Origin: Micromonospora inositola
GTDB taxonomy: Bacteria > Actinomycetota > Actinomycetes > Mycobacteriales > Micromonosporaceae
Reading direction: 5' to 3'
Length of the DNA stretch: 64,000 bases
Assembly (NCBI RefSeq): GCF_900090285.1
Contig: NZ_LT607754.1
Location: 2,666,001-2,730,000 of the forward strand
The first letter of the stretch is position 1. Every line of letters starts with the position of its first letter. A program made the translations under genes and the position numbers. Below the pieces are notes generated by a model. That model was given only the letters and a program-made list of their open reading frames with translations, ran no database searches and had not been told where the DNA came from. Below are positions 22,643 through 30,396 of the stretch, one piece after another.

Positions 22643-23824
22643 TCAGCCCGCCAGCCGCCAGCGGCCGCCCCTGGCGACCAGGGTCGTCAGCGCCTGGGGC
22701 ATCAGGCCGGAGTGGTTGTCCGGGGTCATCCGGATCGGGCCGGAGAGGCCGTCCAGCTGCGACGTCTCCAGGACGTCGCGGAGGGCGTTCCGGTCCACTC
22801 GGCCGGGCTCCCCGCCGGAGCGCAGCTCGGCGTCCGCGATGAGCTGGACCGCGTCGGCGGCGAACGACGAGAAGCCGTGGTACCCGCCGAACCGGGCGGT
22901 GTAGTCCTGGAACCACTGGCGACGGGCCGCCTTGGCCGGGGTGGTGGCGATGACGTCGTCGATCACCATGGTCTGGGTGAAGATCAGGGTCGCCTTCTCG
23001 GTGGTCCGCGCCGAGCCGCCGAGGAAGAGGTCGCCCGCCGCCGACGCGTCGAAGAAGAGCGACCCGGTGAACTTCTCCTGCCGGGCGCTGGCGGCCGCGA
23101 GCGACGCCTGCTCCGGCGGCGTCCAGACGATCAGCGCCTGGGGCCCCCGCTCCACGAGTGCCGAGACCTGGCTGGTGACGTCGGTGTCGGTGGTCCGTAC
23201 GGCCTCGGCGCGCAGCACCCGGATGCCGGCCTTGGCGAACTCGCCGCGCAGCGCGGTCAGCCCCTCCTTCCCGTAGTTGTCGGCGGTGTGCAGCACGGCC
23301 ACCTTGCGGATGTTGCGGCGGGTCAGTTCGGTGGTGAGCGCGCCGGCGCTGTCCACCGCGTTGGGGGCCAGCTTGAAGACGTACCGGCGCTGCGCGATCG
23401 GCTCGGTGACGGCGCCGGAGGCGGCGAGCGCGATCGTCGGAATGCGCTTCTCGTCGATCGTGCGTGCGGCGCCCACCGCGCATTCGTTGCAGCCGCCCAT
23501 GATGATGGCGCTGACGTTGGAGTCGTTGCTGAAATCGTTGATGTTGCGCAAGGATTCGGCGGCGTCCGAGCGGTTGTCCTTCACCTTGAGCTCGATCTTC
23601 CGGCCGCCCAGTGCGCCGGAGGAGTTCAACTGCTCGACCTTCAGTTCCAGCGCCCGCTGGTACACCTTGCCCACCGGTGCCGAGGCGCCGGAGAGTTCGA
23701 GGTCCGCGGCGATCACGATCGGGCTGGTGTCCTGCTGCTCCTCGCCGAACTGGCAGCCGGTGAGCGTGGTGGCCAGCACGGCCGATGCGAGCGCGGCGAT
23801 GCTCGCGGAGCGGATGGGGCTCAA
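22643..23824 (-). CDS. Receptor-family (LivJ-like) substrate-binding lipoprotein
   Basis: A ~393-aa periplasmic-binding type I protein like branched-chain amino acid or amide binding proteins. The start is taken at TTG 23824, 6 bases after a GGAGG. This gives a signal sequence (SPIRSASIAALASAVLATTL) with lipobox TLTGC. Mature segments fitting the fold are VIAADLELSGASAPVGK, AIIMGGCNECAVGAA and VAVLHTADNYGKEG. No permease or ATPase genes of its own are nearby. It is divergent from the sensor kinase of the conservon, so it may deliver a ligand signal rather than serve transport. Confidence 0.82.
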   Translation of the reverse strand: MSPIRSASIAALASAVLATTLTGCQFGEEQQDTSPIVIAADLELSGASAPVGKVYQRALELKVEQLNSSGALGGRKIELKVKDNRSDAAESLRNINDFSNDSNVSAIIMGGCNECAVGAARTIDEKRIPTIALAASGAVTEPIAQRRYVFKLAPNAVDSAGALTTELTRRNIRKVAVLHTADNYGKEGLTALRGEFAKAGIRVLRAEAVRTTDTDVTSQVSALVERGPQALIVWTPPEQASLAAASARQEKFTGSLFFDASAAGDLFLGGSARTTEKATLIFTQTMVIDDVIATTPAKAARRQWFQDYTARFGGYHGFSSFAADAVQLIADAELRSGGEPGRVDRNALRDVLETSQLDGLSGPIRMTPDNHSGLMPQALTTLVARGGRWRLAG

Positions 23825-24270
23825 CTCAGTCCTCCAGGTGCGGCGCGGGCGCAGCCCGATCACCGCCGCTTGTCCGTCCTCAGTAGAGAACGGGATTGGT
23901 CTGCCGTACGGTGTGCGCGAAGCCTGCAAAACCTTGCCAACGCCGGGCCCTGTGGTCAAGCGCGGAAGCCGGGAGCCGTTTTCGGGACGCTCATCCCACA
24001 TGGTGGGGACATCGAATGTTTACGGTTGCTCACTTTGCCGGATCGACCGACCACGCTGGACGCACATGCCCTGTTCAGGGGGCTGGGGAAAAGAAGGTAA
24101 TAGTTGACCGCAGACCGGCTTGAGTGCCCGCCGACCGATTCCTGCCTCACTGCGGCTTCCCAAACAGGATCTTCTCTGATGAAATCGCGGCCGTGCCGCG
24201 CGTGGCGCTGGCCGCTGTACCAGGCACGGGTCGGCGGGTCAGGCGTGGAAGAAACGACGGAGGCGATGTC
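23825..24270. promoter_or_regulatory. Divergent intergenic region upstream of the conservon
   Basis: About 446 bases, less GC-rich than the genes on either side. Contents are the palindrome CCCACATGGTGGG (23996-24008) and a TTGACC hexamer (24104-24109) without a matching -10. An in-frame GTG upstream of 24271 lacks a Shine-Dalgarno. No RNA element was recognised. Confidence 0.4.
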
Positions 24271-27200
24271 GTGAGCACCGGACCTACGACCCTGCCCGAG
24301 CGCCTCGGTGCCGACCCGCGGAACCGGCGACGGCGGCTGCCCCGGCTGCGGGACGCGCGGATCCGTTCCAAGCTCGCCCTCATCCTGGTCGTCCCGGTGG
24401 CCGCCGTCATCGCACTGGCGACCATCCGACTCGTCTCGGTCGGTGAGGGCGCCTACGACGCCACCCGGATCCGCTCCCTCACCGCGCTGTCGATCGACAT
24501 CTCGGCGCTCAGCCAGGACCTGCACAAGGAACGGATGGCCGCGGCCGGCTACCTGGCCGCCCCCGACCAGAAGCCGGACGACTACAACCTGCGGGTCCGC
24601 CGCACCGACGAGCGGATCACGGCGTACCGGGAGGAGCGGGGCCGGCTCGACGAGCTGCCGGCCTCGGTCCGGGACCGGCTCAAGGTCATCGACGACCACC
24701 TGGCGACGCTGAACGGCACCCGGCAGGAGGTGCTGGACCGGCAGCAGATGCCGGTGGCCGAGGCGAGCCTGCGCTACGGCATCATCCTCACCGACCTCGT
24801 CTCGTACGGCGACACCCTCGCCCAGCAGCCGGGCGGGGAGAGCCTGGCCGACGCCCGCCGGGCGGTGGCGGCCTTCGCCCACGCCAAGGCGGCGGTCGCC
24901 GAGGAACAGGCGGTGGCCTTCACCGCGCTCGCCTCCGGGCGGCTCGACGAGGAGCAGTTCTCCTCCTTCGTGGCCACCCTGACCAGCCAGCAGGAGGCGC
25001 TGCTCTCCTTCTCGCGCGCCGCCGAGCCGGAGCAGCGGGCCCTGGTCGACAGCACGGTCTCCGGCGACGCGGTGCAGCTCTCCGACCGGGTCGCGGCCGA
25101 CCTGTCCCGGTCGGTCGGGCAGGTCCCGCTGGTCACCCGGGACGATGCCTCCGCCGCCATCGGCGCGGTCGACGATCTGATGCGGTGGGCCGAGATCCAG
25201 CTCCAGGACCGGCTGTTCGCCGAGGCCGACGCGGCCCGTACGGAGGTCATCCGACAGGCGGTCGTCGAGACGTCGCTCGTGCTGCTCACCCTGATCATCG
25301 CGGTGACGCTCGCCGTGGTCCTCGCCCGCTCGCTCAACCACTCGCTGCGCCGGCTGCGGGAGGGCGCCCTGGCGGTGGCCAACCACGACCTGCCGGAGGC
25401 GGTCAGCCGCCTGCAGAACGTCGGCACCATCGGCGACGGCGGGGTGGAGGAGATCGTCCAGCAGGTCCGGGACCCGATCAAGCTCAGCAACCGCGACGAG
25501 GTCGGCCAGGTGGCGGTGGCCTTCAACGTGGTGCACCGGGAGGCCGTCCGGGTGGCGGCCGAGCAGGCCGCGCTGCGGACCAGCGTGTCGGCGATGTTCC
25601 TCAACCTGGCCCGGCGCAGTCAGACCCTGGTCGACCGGATGATCGGCGAGCTGGACGCGATCGAGCGCGGCGAGGAGGACCCGAAGCGCCTCGCCCAGCT
25701 CTTCGAGCTCGACCACCTGGCCACCCGGATGCGCCGCAACGACGAGAACCTGCTGGTGCTGGCCGGGGCCGACTCGGCCGTGCCGCGCCGCGACGACGCG
25801 CTCCTGGTGGACGTGCTGCGGGCCGCCCAGTCCGAGGTGGAGCTCTACAACCGGATCGAGTTCGGCACGGTCGACACCGACGTGTCGGTCGCCGCGCACG
25901 CGGTCAACGACGTGGTCCGGCTGGTCGCTGAGCTGCTGGACAACGCCACCCGGTTCTCCCCGCCGAACACCACCGTGGTGGCCGACGGCCGGCGGATCCG
26001 GGACTACGTGCTGATCCAGGTGGAGGACCGGGGTCTGGGCCTCACCGACGAGCAGCTCGACTCGCTGAACCGGCGGCTGGCCGCCCCGCCGACGGTGGAC
26101 GTGGCCGCGTTCCGGCTGATGGGCCTCGCCGTGGTGAGTCGGCTCGCCTCCCGCTACGGCGTCCGCGTGGAGCTGCGGCGGAACGTGGAGGGCGGGACCG
26201 TCGTCCAGGTGACCCTGCCGAACTCCACGGTGGTGCTGCCGGCCAGCCGGGGCCACGACCCGGCGCCGCTGGCCCGGCCGCGCCAGCCGCTGGCTGTCGA
26301 GCAGGCGCCGCTGTCCCCGGTCGGCCACGCCGACCCGCTGGACGGCGCCGGGCGTACCGCCGCGGCCACCCTGACCGACCAGTGGCGTACCGCGGCGCCC
26401 TCGCCGGCCCGCTGGCAGGGGGCGACCGAGGCGCGGGACACCGGCCCCGCGGTGCAGGTGGGGGGCTCCACCGGCGCGCTGCCGAGCCTGCCCGCCATGC
26501 CGGCCACCACGCCGGCCGCGCCCCCGCCGCCGGCCCCCGTCTCCAGCGGCCTGTCGGTGGGTACGCCCACCGGCGCCCACCCCATCCGCGAGCCGCTGCC
26601 GAAGCGGAACCGCGGCGGGGAGACCGCCAGCCCGGGCACCTCGGGGCTGCCGGTGGGTCCGATCGCCGGGCTGGGCGCCGCCGCGGCCGGCCCGGCCCCG
26701 GTGTCGCCCGTGATCCCGCCGGTCGCGGCGGCACGGGTGACTCCGTCCGCGCCGGTGGCCCCGGCCGCCCCGGTGGTCGCCCGGCCGGACCAGCGGGCCG
26801 AGGCGCCGATCTTCCGGGAGATGGAGGCGGTCTGGTTCCGCTCACACGGTGACGACGAGACGACGATCTTCACCCGGCCCCGGTTCGACGAGCCCGCCCC
26901 GGCCGCGCAGCAGCCGGTCGCCGCGGCGTCGCGGCCGCCGCTGCCGACCCGTACCTCGGGCGCCCAGGCGTCGGGTGTGACGTCGCCGCCGCCGTACACT
27001 CCGCCGTCGGCGTCGTCCGTGCCGCCCGCTCCGGCCGTACCCCCGTCCGTGCCACCGGCCTCCGCGCCGGCGTCGGCGCCGCCGGCGGCGGACGCGGACG
27101 CCTGGCGGACGGCGGCCGACGAGGGCTGGTCGCGGGCGACCCGGGCCGCCGAGCCGACCACCGGCGGCACCACCCGTTCCGGCCTGCCGAAGCGGGTGCC

Positions 27201-27372
27201 GCAGGCCCAGCTCGTCCCCGGCGGCATCGAGCCGAAGGGGGGCCGGTCCCAGAGCCGGCGCACGCCGGACGAAGTACGCGGCCTGCTGTCGGCCTACCAC
27301 CGCGGTGTGCAGCGGGGGCGGACGGCCGGCGCGGACCTGAACAGCACCTCGATCAAGGAGACGAACCGATGA
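24271..27372 (+). CDS. cvnA: Conservon sensor kinase-like ATPase (CvnA type, NIT domain)
   Basis: A 1,033-aa membrane sensor kinase. TM1 is at about residues 31-53. An extracellular all-helical NIT-type (nitrate/nitrite sensing) domain spans about 60-330, TM2 is around 330-355, and a HAMP-like linker follows. The dimerisation region contains LDHLATRMRRNDEN. The HATPase domain has N-box ELLDNATRFSPPN and EDRGLGLTD. The last ~350 residues are Pro/Ala-rich and disordered, with an island EAVWFRSHGDDE. It heads the four-gene conservon, in which A acts with a roadblock protein, a DUF742 protein and a small GTPase. GTG 24271 was chosen for the GGAGG 7 bases before it. Confidence 0.92.
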   Translation: MSTGPTTLPERLGADPRNRRRRLPRLRDARIRSKLALILVVPVAAVIALATIRLVSVGEGAYDATRIRSLTALSIDISALSQDLHKERMAAAGYLAAPDQKPDDYNLRVRRTDERITAYREERGRLDELPASVRDRLKVIDDHLATLNGTRQEVLDRQQMPVAEASLRYGIILTDLVSYGDTLAQQPGGESLADARRAVAAFAHAKAAVAEEQAVAFTALASGRLDEEQFSSFVATLTSQQEALLSFSRAAEPEQRALVDSTVSGDAVQLSDRVAADLSRSVGQVPLVTRDDASAAIGAVDDLMRWAEIQLQDRLFAEADAARTEVIRQAVVETSLVLLTLIIAVTLAVVLARSLNHSLRRLREGALAVANHDLPEAVSRLQNVGTIGDGGVEEIVQQVRDPIKLSNRDEVGQVAVAFNVVHREAVRVAAEQAALRTSVSAMFLNLARRSQTLVDRMIGELDAIERGEEDPKRLAQLFELDHLATRMRRNDENLLVLAGADSAVPRRDDALLVDVLRAAQSEVELYNRIEFGTVDTDVSVAAHAVNDVVRLVAELLDNATRFSPPNTTVVADGRRIRDYVLIQVEDRGLGLTDEQLDSLNRRLAAPPTVDVAAFRLMGLAVVSRLASRYGVRVELRRNVEGGTVVQVTLPNSTVVLPASRGHDPAPLARPRQPLAVEQAPLSPVGHADPLDGAGRTAAATLTDQWRTAAPSPARWQGATEARDTGPAVQVGGSTGALPSLPAMPATTPAAPPPPAPVSSGLSVGTPTGAHPIREPLPKRNRGGETASPGTSGLPVGPIAGLGAAAAGPAPVSPVIPPVAAARVTPSAPVAPAAPVVARPDQRAEAPIFREMEAVWFRSHGDDETTIFTRPRFDEPAPAAQQPVAAASRPPLPTRTSGAQASGVTSPPPYTPPSASSVPPAPAVPPSVPPASAPASAPPAADADAWRTAADEGWSRATRAAEPTTGGTTRSGLPKRVPQAQLVPGGIEPKGGRSQSRRTPDEVRGLLSAYHRGVQRGRTAGADLNSTSIKETNR

Positions 27373-27776
27373 ACAGGCCAGCGGCCATGCAGGACATGGG
27401 TTGGCTGCTCACCAACTTCGCCGACAGCGTGGCGGGCATCGCCCACGTGGTGGCGGTGTCCGCGGACGGGCTGCTGCTCGCCTCCTCCCGGGACCTGCCC
27501 GGGGACCGGGCGGACCAGCTCGCCGCGATCACGGCCGGCGTGGTGAGCCTGACCGAGGGTGCGGCGCGGATGTTCAGCGCGGGCGGCGTGCTCCAGACCG
27601 TGATCGAGATGGACAGCGGATACCTGTTCCTGATGTCGATCAGCGACGGCTCGTCGATGGCGGTGCTCGCCGCGCGCAGCTGCGACGTGGGCCAGGTGGG
27701 CTACGAGATGGCGCTGCTGGTGGAGCGGGTGGGTGCCGCCCTGGTGCCGCTGCCCCGGGACGTCGTGCGGTCCTGA
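27369..27776 (+). CDS. cvnB: Roadblock/LC7 domain protein (CvnB type)
   Basis: A 135-aa single-domain Roadblock/LC7 protein, whose family in conservons regulates or scaffolds the small GTPase. The typical start MGWLLTNFADSVAGIAHVV and the strand DGLLLASSRDLP are present. ATG 27369 overlaps the stop of the kinase gene (ATGA), indicating tight coupling and probably equimolar synthesis. Confidence 0.95.
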   Translation: MNRPAAMQDMGWLLTNFADSVAGIAHVVAVSADGLLLASSRDLPGDRADQLAAITAGVVSLTEGAARMFSAGGVLQTVIEMDSGYLFLMSISDGSSMAVLAARSCDVGQVGYEMALLVERVGAALVPLPRDVVRS

Positions 27777-27842
27777 CCGGAACCCGCGTGACCAGGTGAT
27801 CCGGAGCCGGCCCGGCTCCGTACGGAGGGAGGTGATCGCGAG

Positions 27843-28205
27843 ATGGAACCACGGCGGGACCCGCGCGGCGCGCTGGTGCGACCGTACGCGGTCACCCGGG
27901 GCCGCACCGAGCCGCTGCAGAACATCGCCCTGGAAGCGGTGCTGTCGTGCACACCCACCCAGGTGGCCGAGGCGCGGTTCGCCGGGCACGACAAGTACCG
28001 CATCGCCTCGGTCTGCGAGGGCCGGGCACAGTCGCTCGCGGAGATCGCCGCGTACACCCGGATGCCGCTGGGCGTCACCCGGGTGCTGGTCGCCGACATG
28101 GTGGCCGAGGGCCTGCTGACGCTACACACTGCCGCTCCCGCGACGGGGTTCGAGGAGCGGATGAACCTGCTTGGAAGGGTGCTAAGTGGACTTCGCGAAC
28201 TATGA
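27843..28205 (+). CDS. cvnC: DUF742 protein (CvnC type)
   Basis: A 120-aa DUF742 protein. The conserved LVRPYAVTRGRTEP, the winged-helix-like middle (SLAEIAAYTRMPLGVTRVLVADM) and LLTLH match the third protein of conservons. Its biochemical role is unclear; the fold suggests protein or DNA interaction. The start ATG 27843 has GGAGGTGATC upstream. Its 3' end overlaps the GTPase gene by 20 bases. Confidence 0.94.
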   Translation: MEPRRDPRGALVRPYAVTRGRTEPLQNIALEAVLSCTPTQVAEARFAGHDKYRIASVCEGRAQSLAEIAAYTRMPLGVTRVLVADMVAEGLLTLHTAAPATGFEERMNLLGRVLSGLREL

Positions 28206-28809
28206 CCCCGCCGGGGCGCACCGCAGCCGGGAGATCATCTCCGCGAAGATCGTGGTCGCGGGCGGCTTCGGCGTGGGCAAGACGACCCTGGTCGGAGCGA
28301 TCTCCGAGATCACTCCGCTGACCACCGAGGCGCTGATGACCGCAGCCGGGGTGGGCATCGACGACCCGTCGAAGGTGCCCGGCAAGGAGACCACCACGGT
28401 CGCCATGGACTTCGGCCGGATCACCATGGCCCAGGACCTGATCCTCTACCTCTTCGGCACGCCGGGCCAGACCCGCTTCTGGTTCATGTGGGACGAGATC
28501 ATCCGGGGCGCGGTGGGTGCCGCCGTGCTCGTCGACACCCGGCGGATCACCGACGCCTTCGCCCCGCTCGACTACTTCGAGAACCGAAACCTGCCGTACG
28601 TGGTGGCGCTGAACCGGTTCGACGGTGCGCCGCAGTACGAGCCGGAGGAGGTCCGCGAGGCGCTGGCGATCTCCCCGGACGTGCCGCTGGTGATGTGCGA
28701 CGCGCGGCAGCGGGAGTCGGTCAAGCAGGTGCTGGTGACGGTCGTCGAGCACGCCATGCTCCGCCTCCAGGCCGAGCACGGCCGGGGTTACCCGACCCCG
28801 GTCGGCTGA
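28186..28809 (+). CDS. cvnD: Conservon small GTPase (CvnD type)
   Basis: A 207-aa Ras-like bacterial GTPase. The motifs are P-loop GGFGVGKTT, G3-like FGTPGQTRF and G4 ALNRFD (NRxD instead of NKxD, usual in this group). GTG 28186 lies inside the end of cvnC with GGAAGG just upstream. In studied conservons the A-D proteins form a membrane complex comparable to G-protein signalling; the output here is unknown. It is the last gene of the operon. Confidence 0.95.
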   Translation: MDFANYDPAGAHRSREIISAKIVVAGGFGVGKTTLVGAISEITPLTTEALMTAAGVGIDDPSKVPGKETTTVAMDFGRITMAQDLILYLFGTPGQTRFWFMWDEIIRGAVGAAVLVDTRRITDAFAPLDYFENRNLPYVVALNRFDGAPQYEPEEVREALAISPDVPLVMCDARQRESVKQVLVTVVEHAMLRLQAEHGRGYPTPVG

Positions 28810-28853
28810 CGGATCCCGCCGGCTGCTCGGCTCCGGAACGCACCTCTGTTCGG

Positions 28854-28895
28854 CGATATACCTGTGAGGCATAAATATGGCTCACAGGTATATCG
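28854..28895. repeat. AT-rich perfect palindrome, 15-bp arms
   Basis: Arms 28854-28868 and 28881-28895 (CGATATACCTGTGAG and its exact complement) flank a 12-base AT-rich spacer. It lies between the convergent ends of cvnD and nnaR, so a terminator is possible. The base composition is very unlike the surrounding DNA. Confidence 0.85.
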
Positions 28896-28947
28896 GTCGT
28901 GAGCGGCAGATCGATCCGGTGGGCAGACCACGCCGACCGCCGTGGCG

Positions 28948-30036
28948 TCAGTCGACCCGGAGCCGGTAGCCGCGCTTGACGACGGTCTGCACCACGCGCG
29001 GGGCACGCAGGCCCGCCCGCAGCCGGGCCACCGCCATCTCCACCGCGTGCTCGTCGGCGCCCCGGGGGAGCGTCCGGAGCAGGGCGGTCCGCGACAGGAC
29101 CCGGCCCGGGGCCCGGGCCAGCGCCCGTAACACCGCCATCGGGGCCGGGGCGAGCGGGCGCAGTTCCCCGTCGACCACGGCCGCGTGCCCGCGCAGGGTG
29201 AGCAGGTGACCGGCGGCCTTCACGCTGACCGTCCGGCTCGGCAGCTCGTCGACGATCGTGCGGACCAGCGCCCCGAGCCGGGCCCGGCTCGGGGCGCTCA
29301 CCGGCACCCCCCGCCGGACGAGCGGCTCCGCGGTGACCGCGCCAACGCAGCCGGCCAGCACGTCACCGCGCAGCGCCTCCAGCACCGCCTCGGTCCGGTC
29401 CCCGGCCGCCCGCAGCAGGGCCTCCGCCGCCGGGGCGGAGGTGAACGTGACCGCGTCCACCAGCCGGCCGGCGACCAGGTCGATCAGCCGGTCCAGCGGC
29501 GCCGGGTCGGTCGGCGCGGCCCAGCGGTAGACCGGCACCTCGATCACCGTGGCCCCGGCGTCCTCCAGCGCGGCGGTGCACTCCGGCTGCCGGTCGCCGT
29601 GCAGCTGCATGGCGATGACCTGCCCGGCGACGCCGCGCCGGCGCAGGTGCTCCACCACCTCCTCGCAGCTCTCCGAGTCCGGCGACCACTGGTCGTGCAG
29701 GCCGGCGGCCCGGATCGCGCCGCGCGCCTTGGGCCCCCGGGCCACCACGTACGACCGGCCGAGCACCGAGCGCAGCGGTTCGGCCAGCCCCCAACCCTCG
29801 GCCGCCTCCAGCCAGCCCCGCATCCCGATGCCGGTGTTCGCCATCAGGATGTCCGGAGGCCGGTCGAGGCAGGCTCGGGTGGCCTCGCGCAGGTCGGTGT
29901 CGTCGGCCAGCGGCACGATCCGCAGCGCCGGGGCGAGCACCACCCGGGCGCCGCGCCGCTGGAGCAGCGCCGCCAGTTCGTCCCGCCGCCGGTCCGCGGT
30001 GACCCCGATCGTGAAGCCGGCCAGTTCGTCGGCCAT
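28948..30036 (-). CDS. nnaR: NnaR-type regulator: HemD-like domain plus winged helix
   Basis: A 362-aa two-part protein. Residues 1-260 have the uroporphyrinogen-III synthase fold (IGVTADRRRDELAALLQRRG and FTSAPAAEALLRAAG). The C-terminal ~95 residues form an OmpR-type winged-helix DNA-binding domain (APMAVLRALARAPGRVLSR, VEMAVARLRAGL, VVQTVVKRGYRLRVD). This architecture is that of NnaR, which works with GlnR to activate nitrate and nitrite assimilation in mycobacteria and Streptomyces. The position at the end of the nas-nir operon fits. The ATG overlaps the nirD stop (TGATG). A true HemD role is less likely. Confidence 0.88.
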   Translation of the reverse strand: MADELAGFTIGVTADRRRDELAALLQRRGARVVLAPALRIVPLADDTDLREATRACLDRPPDILMANTGIGMRGWLEAAEGWGLAEPLRSVLGRSYVVARGPKARGAIRAAGLHDQWSPDSESCEEVVEHLRRRGVAGQVIAMQLHGDRQPECTAALEDAGATVIEVPVYRWAAPTDPAPLDRLIDLVAGRLVDAVTFTSAPAAEALLRAAGDRTEAVLEALRGDVLAGCVGAVTAEPLVRRGVPVSAPSRARLGALVRTIVDELPSRTVSVKAAGHLLTLRGHAAVVDGELRPLAPAPMAVLRALARAPGRVLSRTALLRTLPRGADEHAVEMAVARLRAGLRAPRVVQTVVKRGYRLRVD

Positions 30037-30383
30037 CACTCCTCCTGTCGCAGCCGCACCTCGACCACCCCGTCCCGGCAGCGCGCCTCGTGCCGCCGCA
30101 GCGTCAGGTCCGGCAGGTCCAGGCAGCGCCCGGTCCGCAGGTCGTAGACCTGCTTGTGCAGCGGGGAGGCGAGCGTCGGCACCCCGGAGCGGCTGCCCAC
30201 GATGCCCCGGGACATCACGTACGCCCCGCCGAAAGGGTCGAGATTGTCGACCGCGTACAGCTCGCCGCCGGTGACGAAGAGCGCCACCTGCACGCCGTCG
30301 ACCAGCGCGGCGACGCCCCGGTCCGGGTCCAGCCGGTCGAGGGGGCAGACCGGCGTCCAGTCCAGCGTGCTCGTCGGGCTCAT
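30036..30383 (-). CDS. nirD: Nitrite reductase small subunit
   Basis: A 115-aa NirD with a Rieske-like fold. It lacks the Cys/His pairs that bind a Rieske cluster, as is normal for NirD. Typical parts are WTPVCPLDRLDPDRGVAAL, ELYAVDNLDPFGGAYVMSRGI and SPLHKQVYDLRTGRCLD. It partners NirB in NAD(P)H-dependent reduction of nitrite to ammonium in the cytoplasm. It lies 13 bases after nirB. Confidence 0.95.
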   Translation of the reverse strand: MSPTSTLDWTPVCPLDRLDPDRGVAALVDGVQVALFVTGGELYAVDNLDPFGGAYVMSRGIVGSRSGVPTLASPLHKQVYDLRTGRCLDLPDLTLRRHEARCRDGVVEVRLRQEE

Positions 30384-30396
30384 CGCTCCACCTCGC

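Noticed and set aside
23996..24008. CCCACATGGTGGG palindrome as a conservon operator
   Set aside because: The arms are only 5-6 bp and the site is far from any convincing promoter hexamers; noted only within the intergenic entry.
28948..30036. Dedicated uroporphyrinogen-III synthase for siroheme supply
   Set aside because: The fused C-terminal winged helix and the position in the nas-nir operon fit the NnaR regulator better. Catalysis cannot be excluded.
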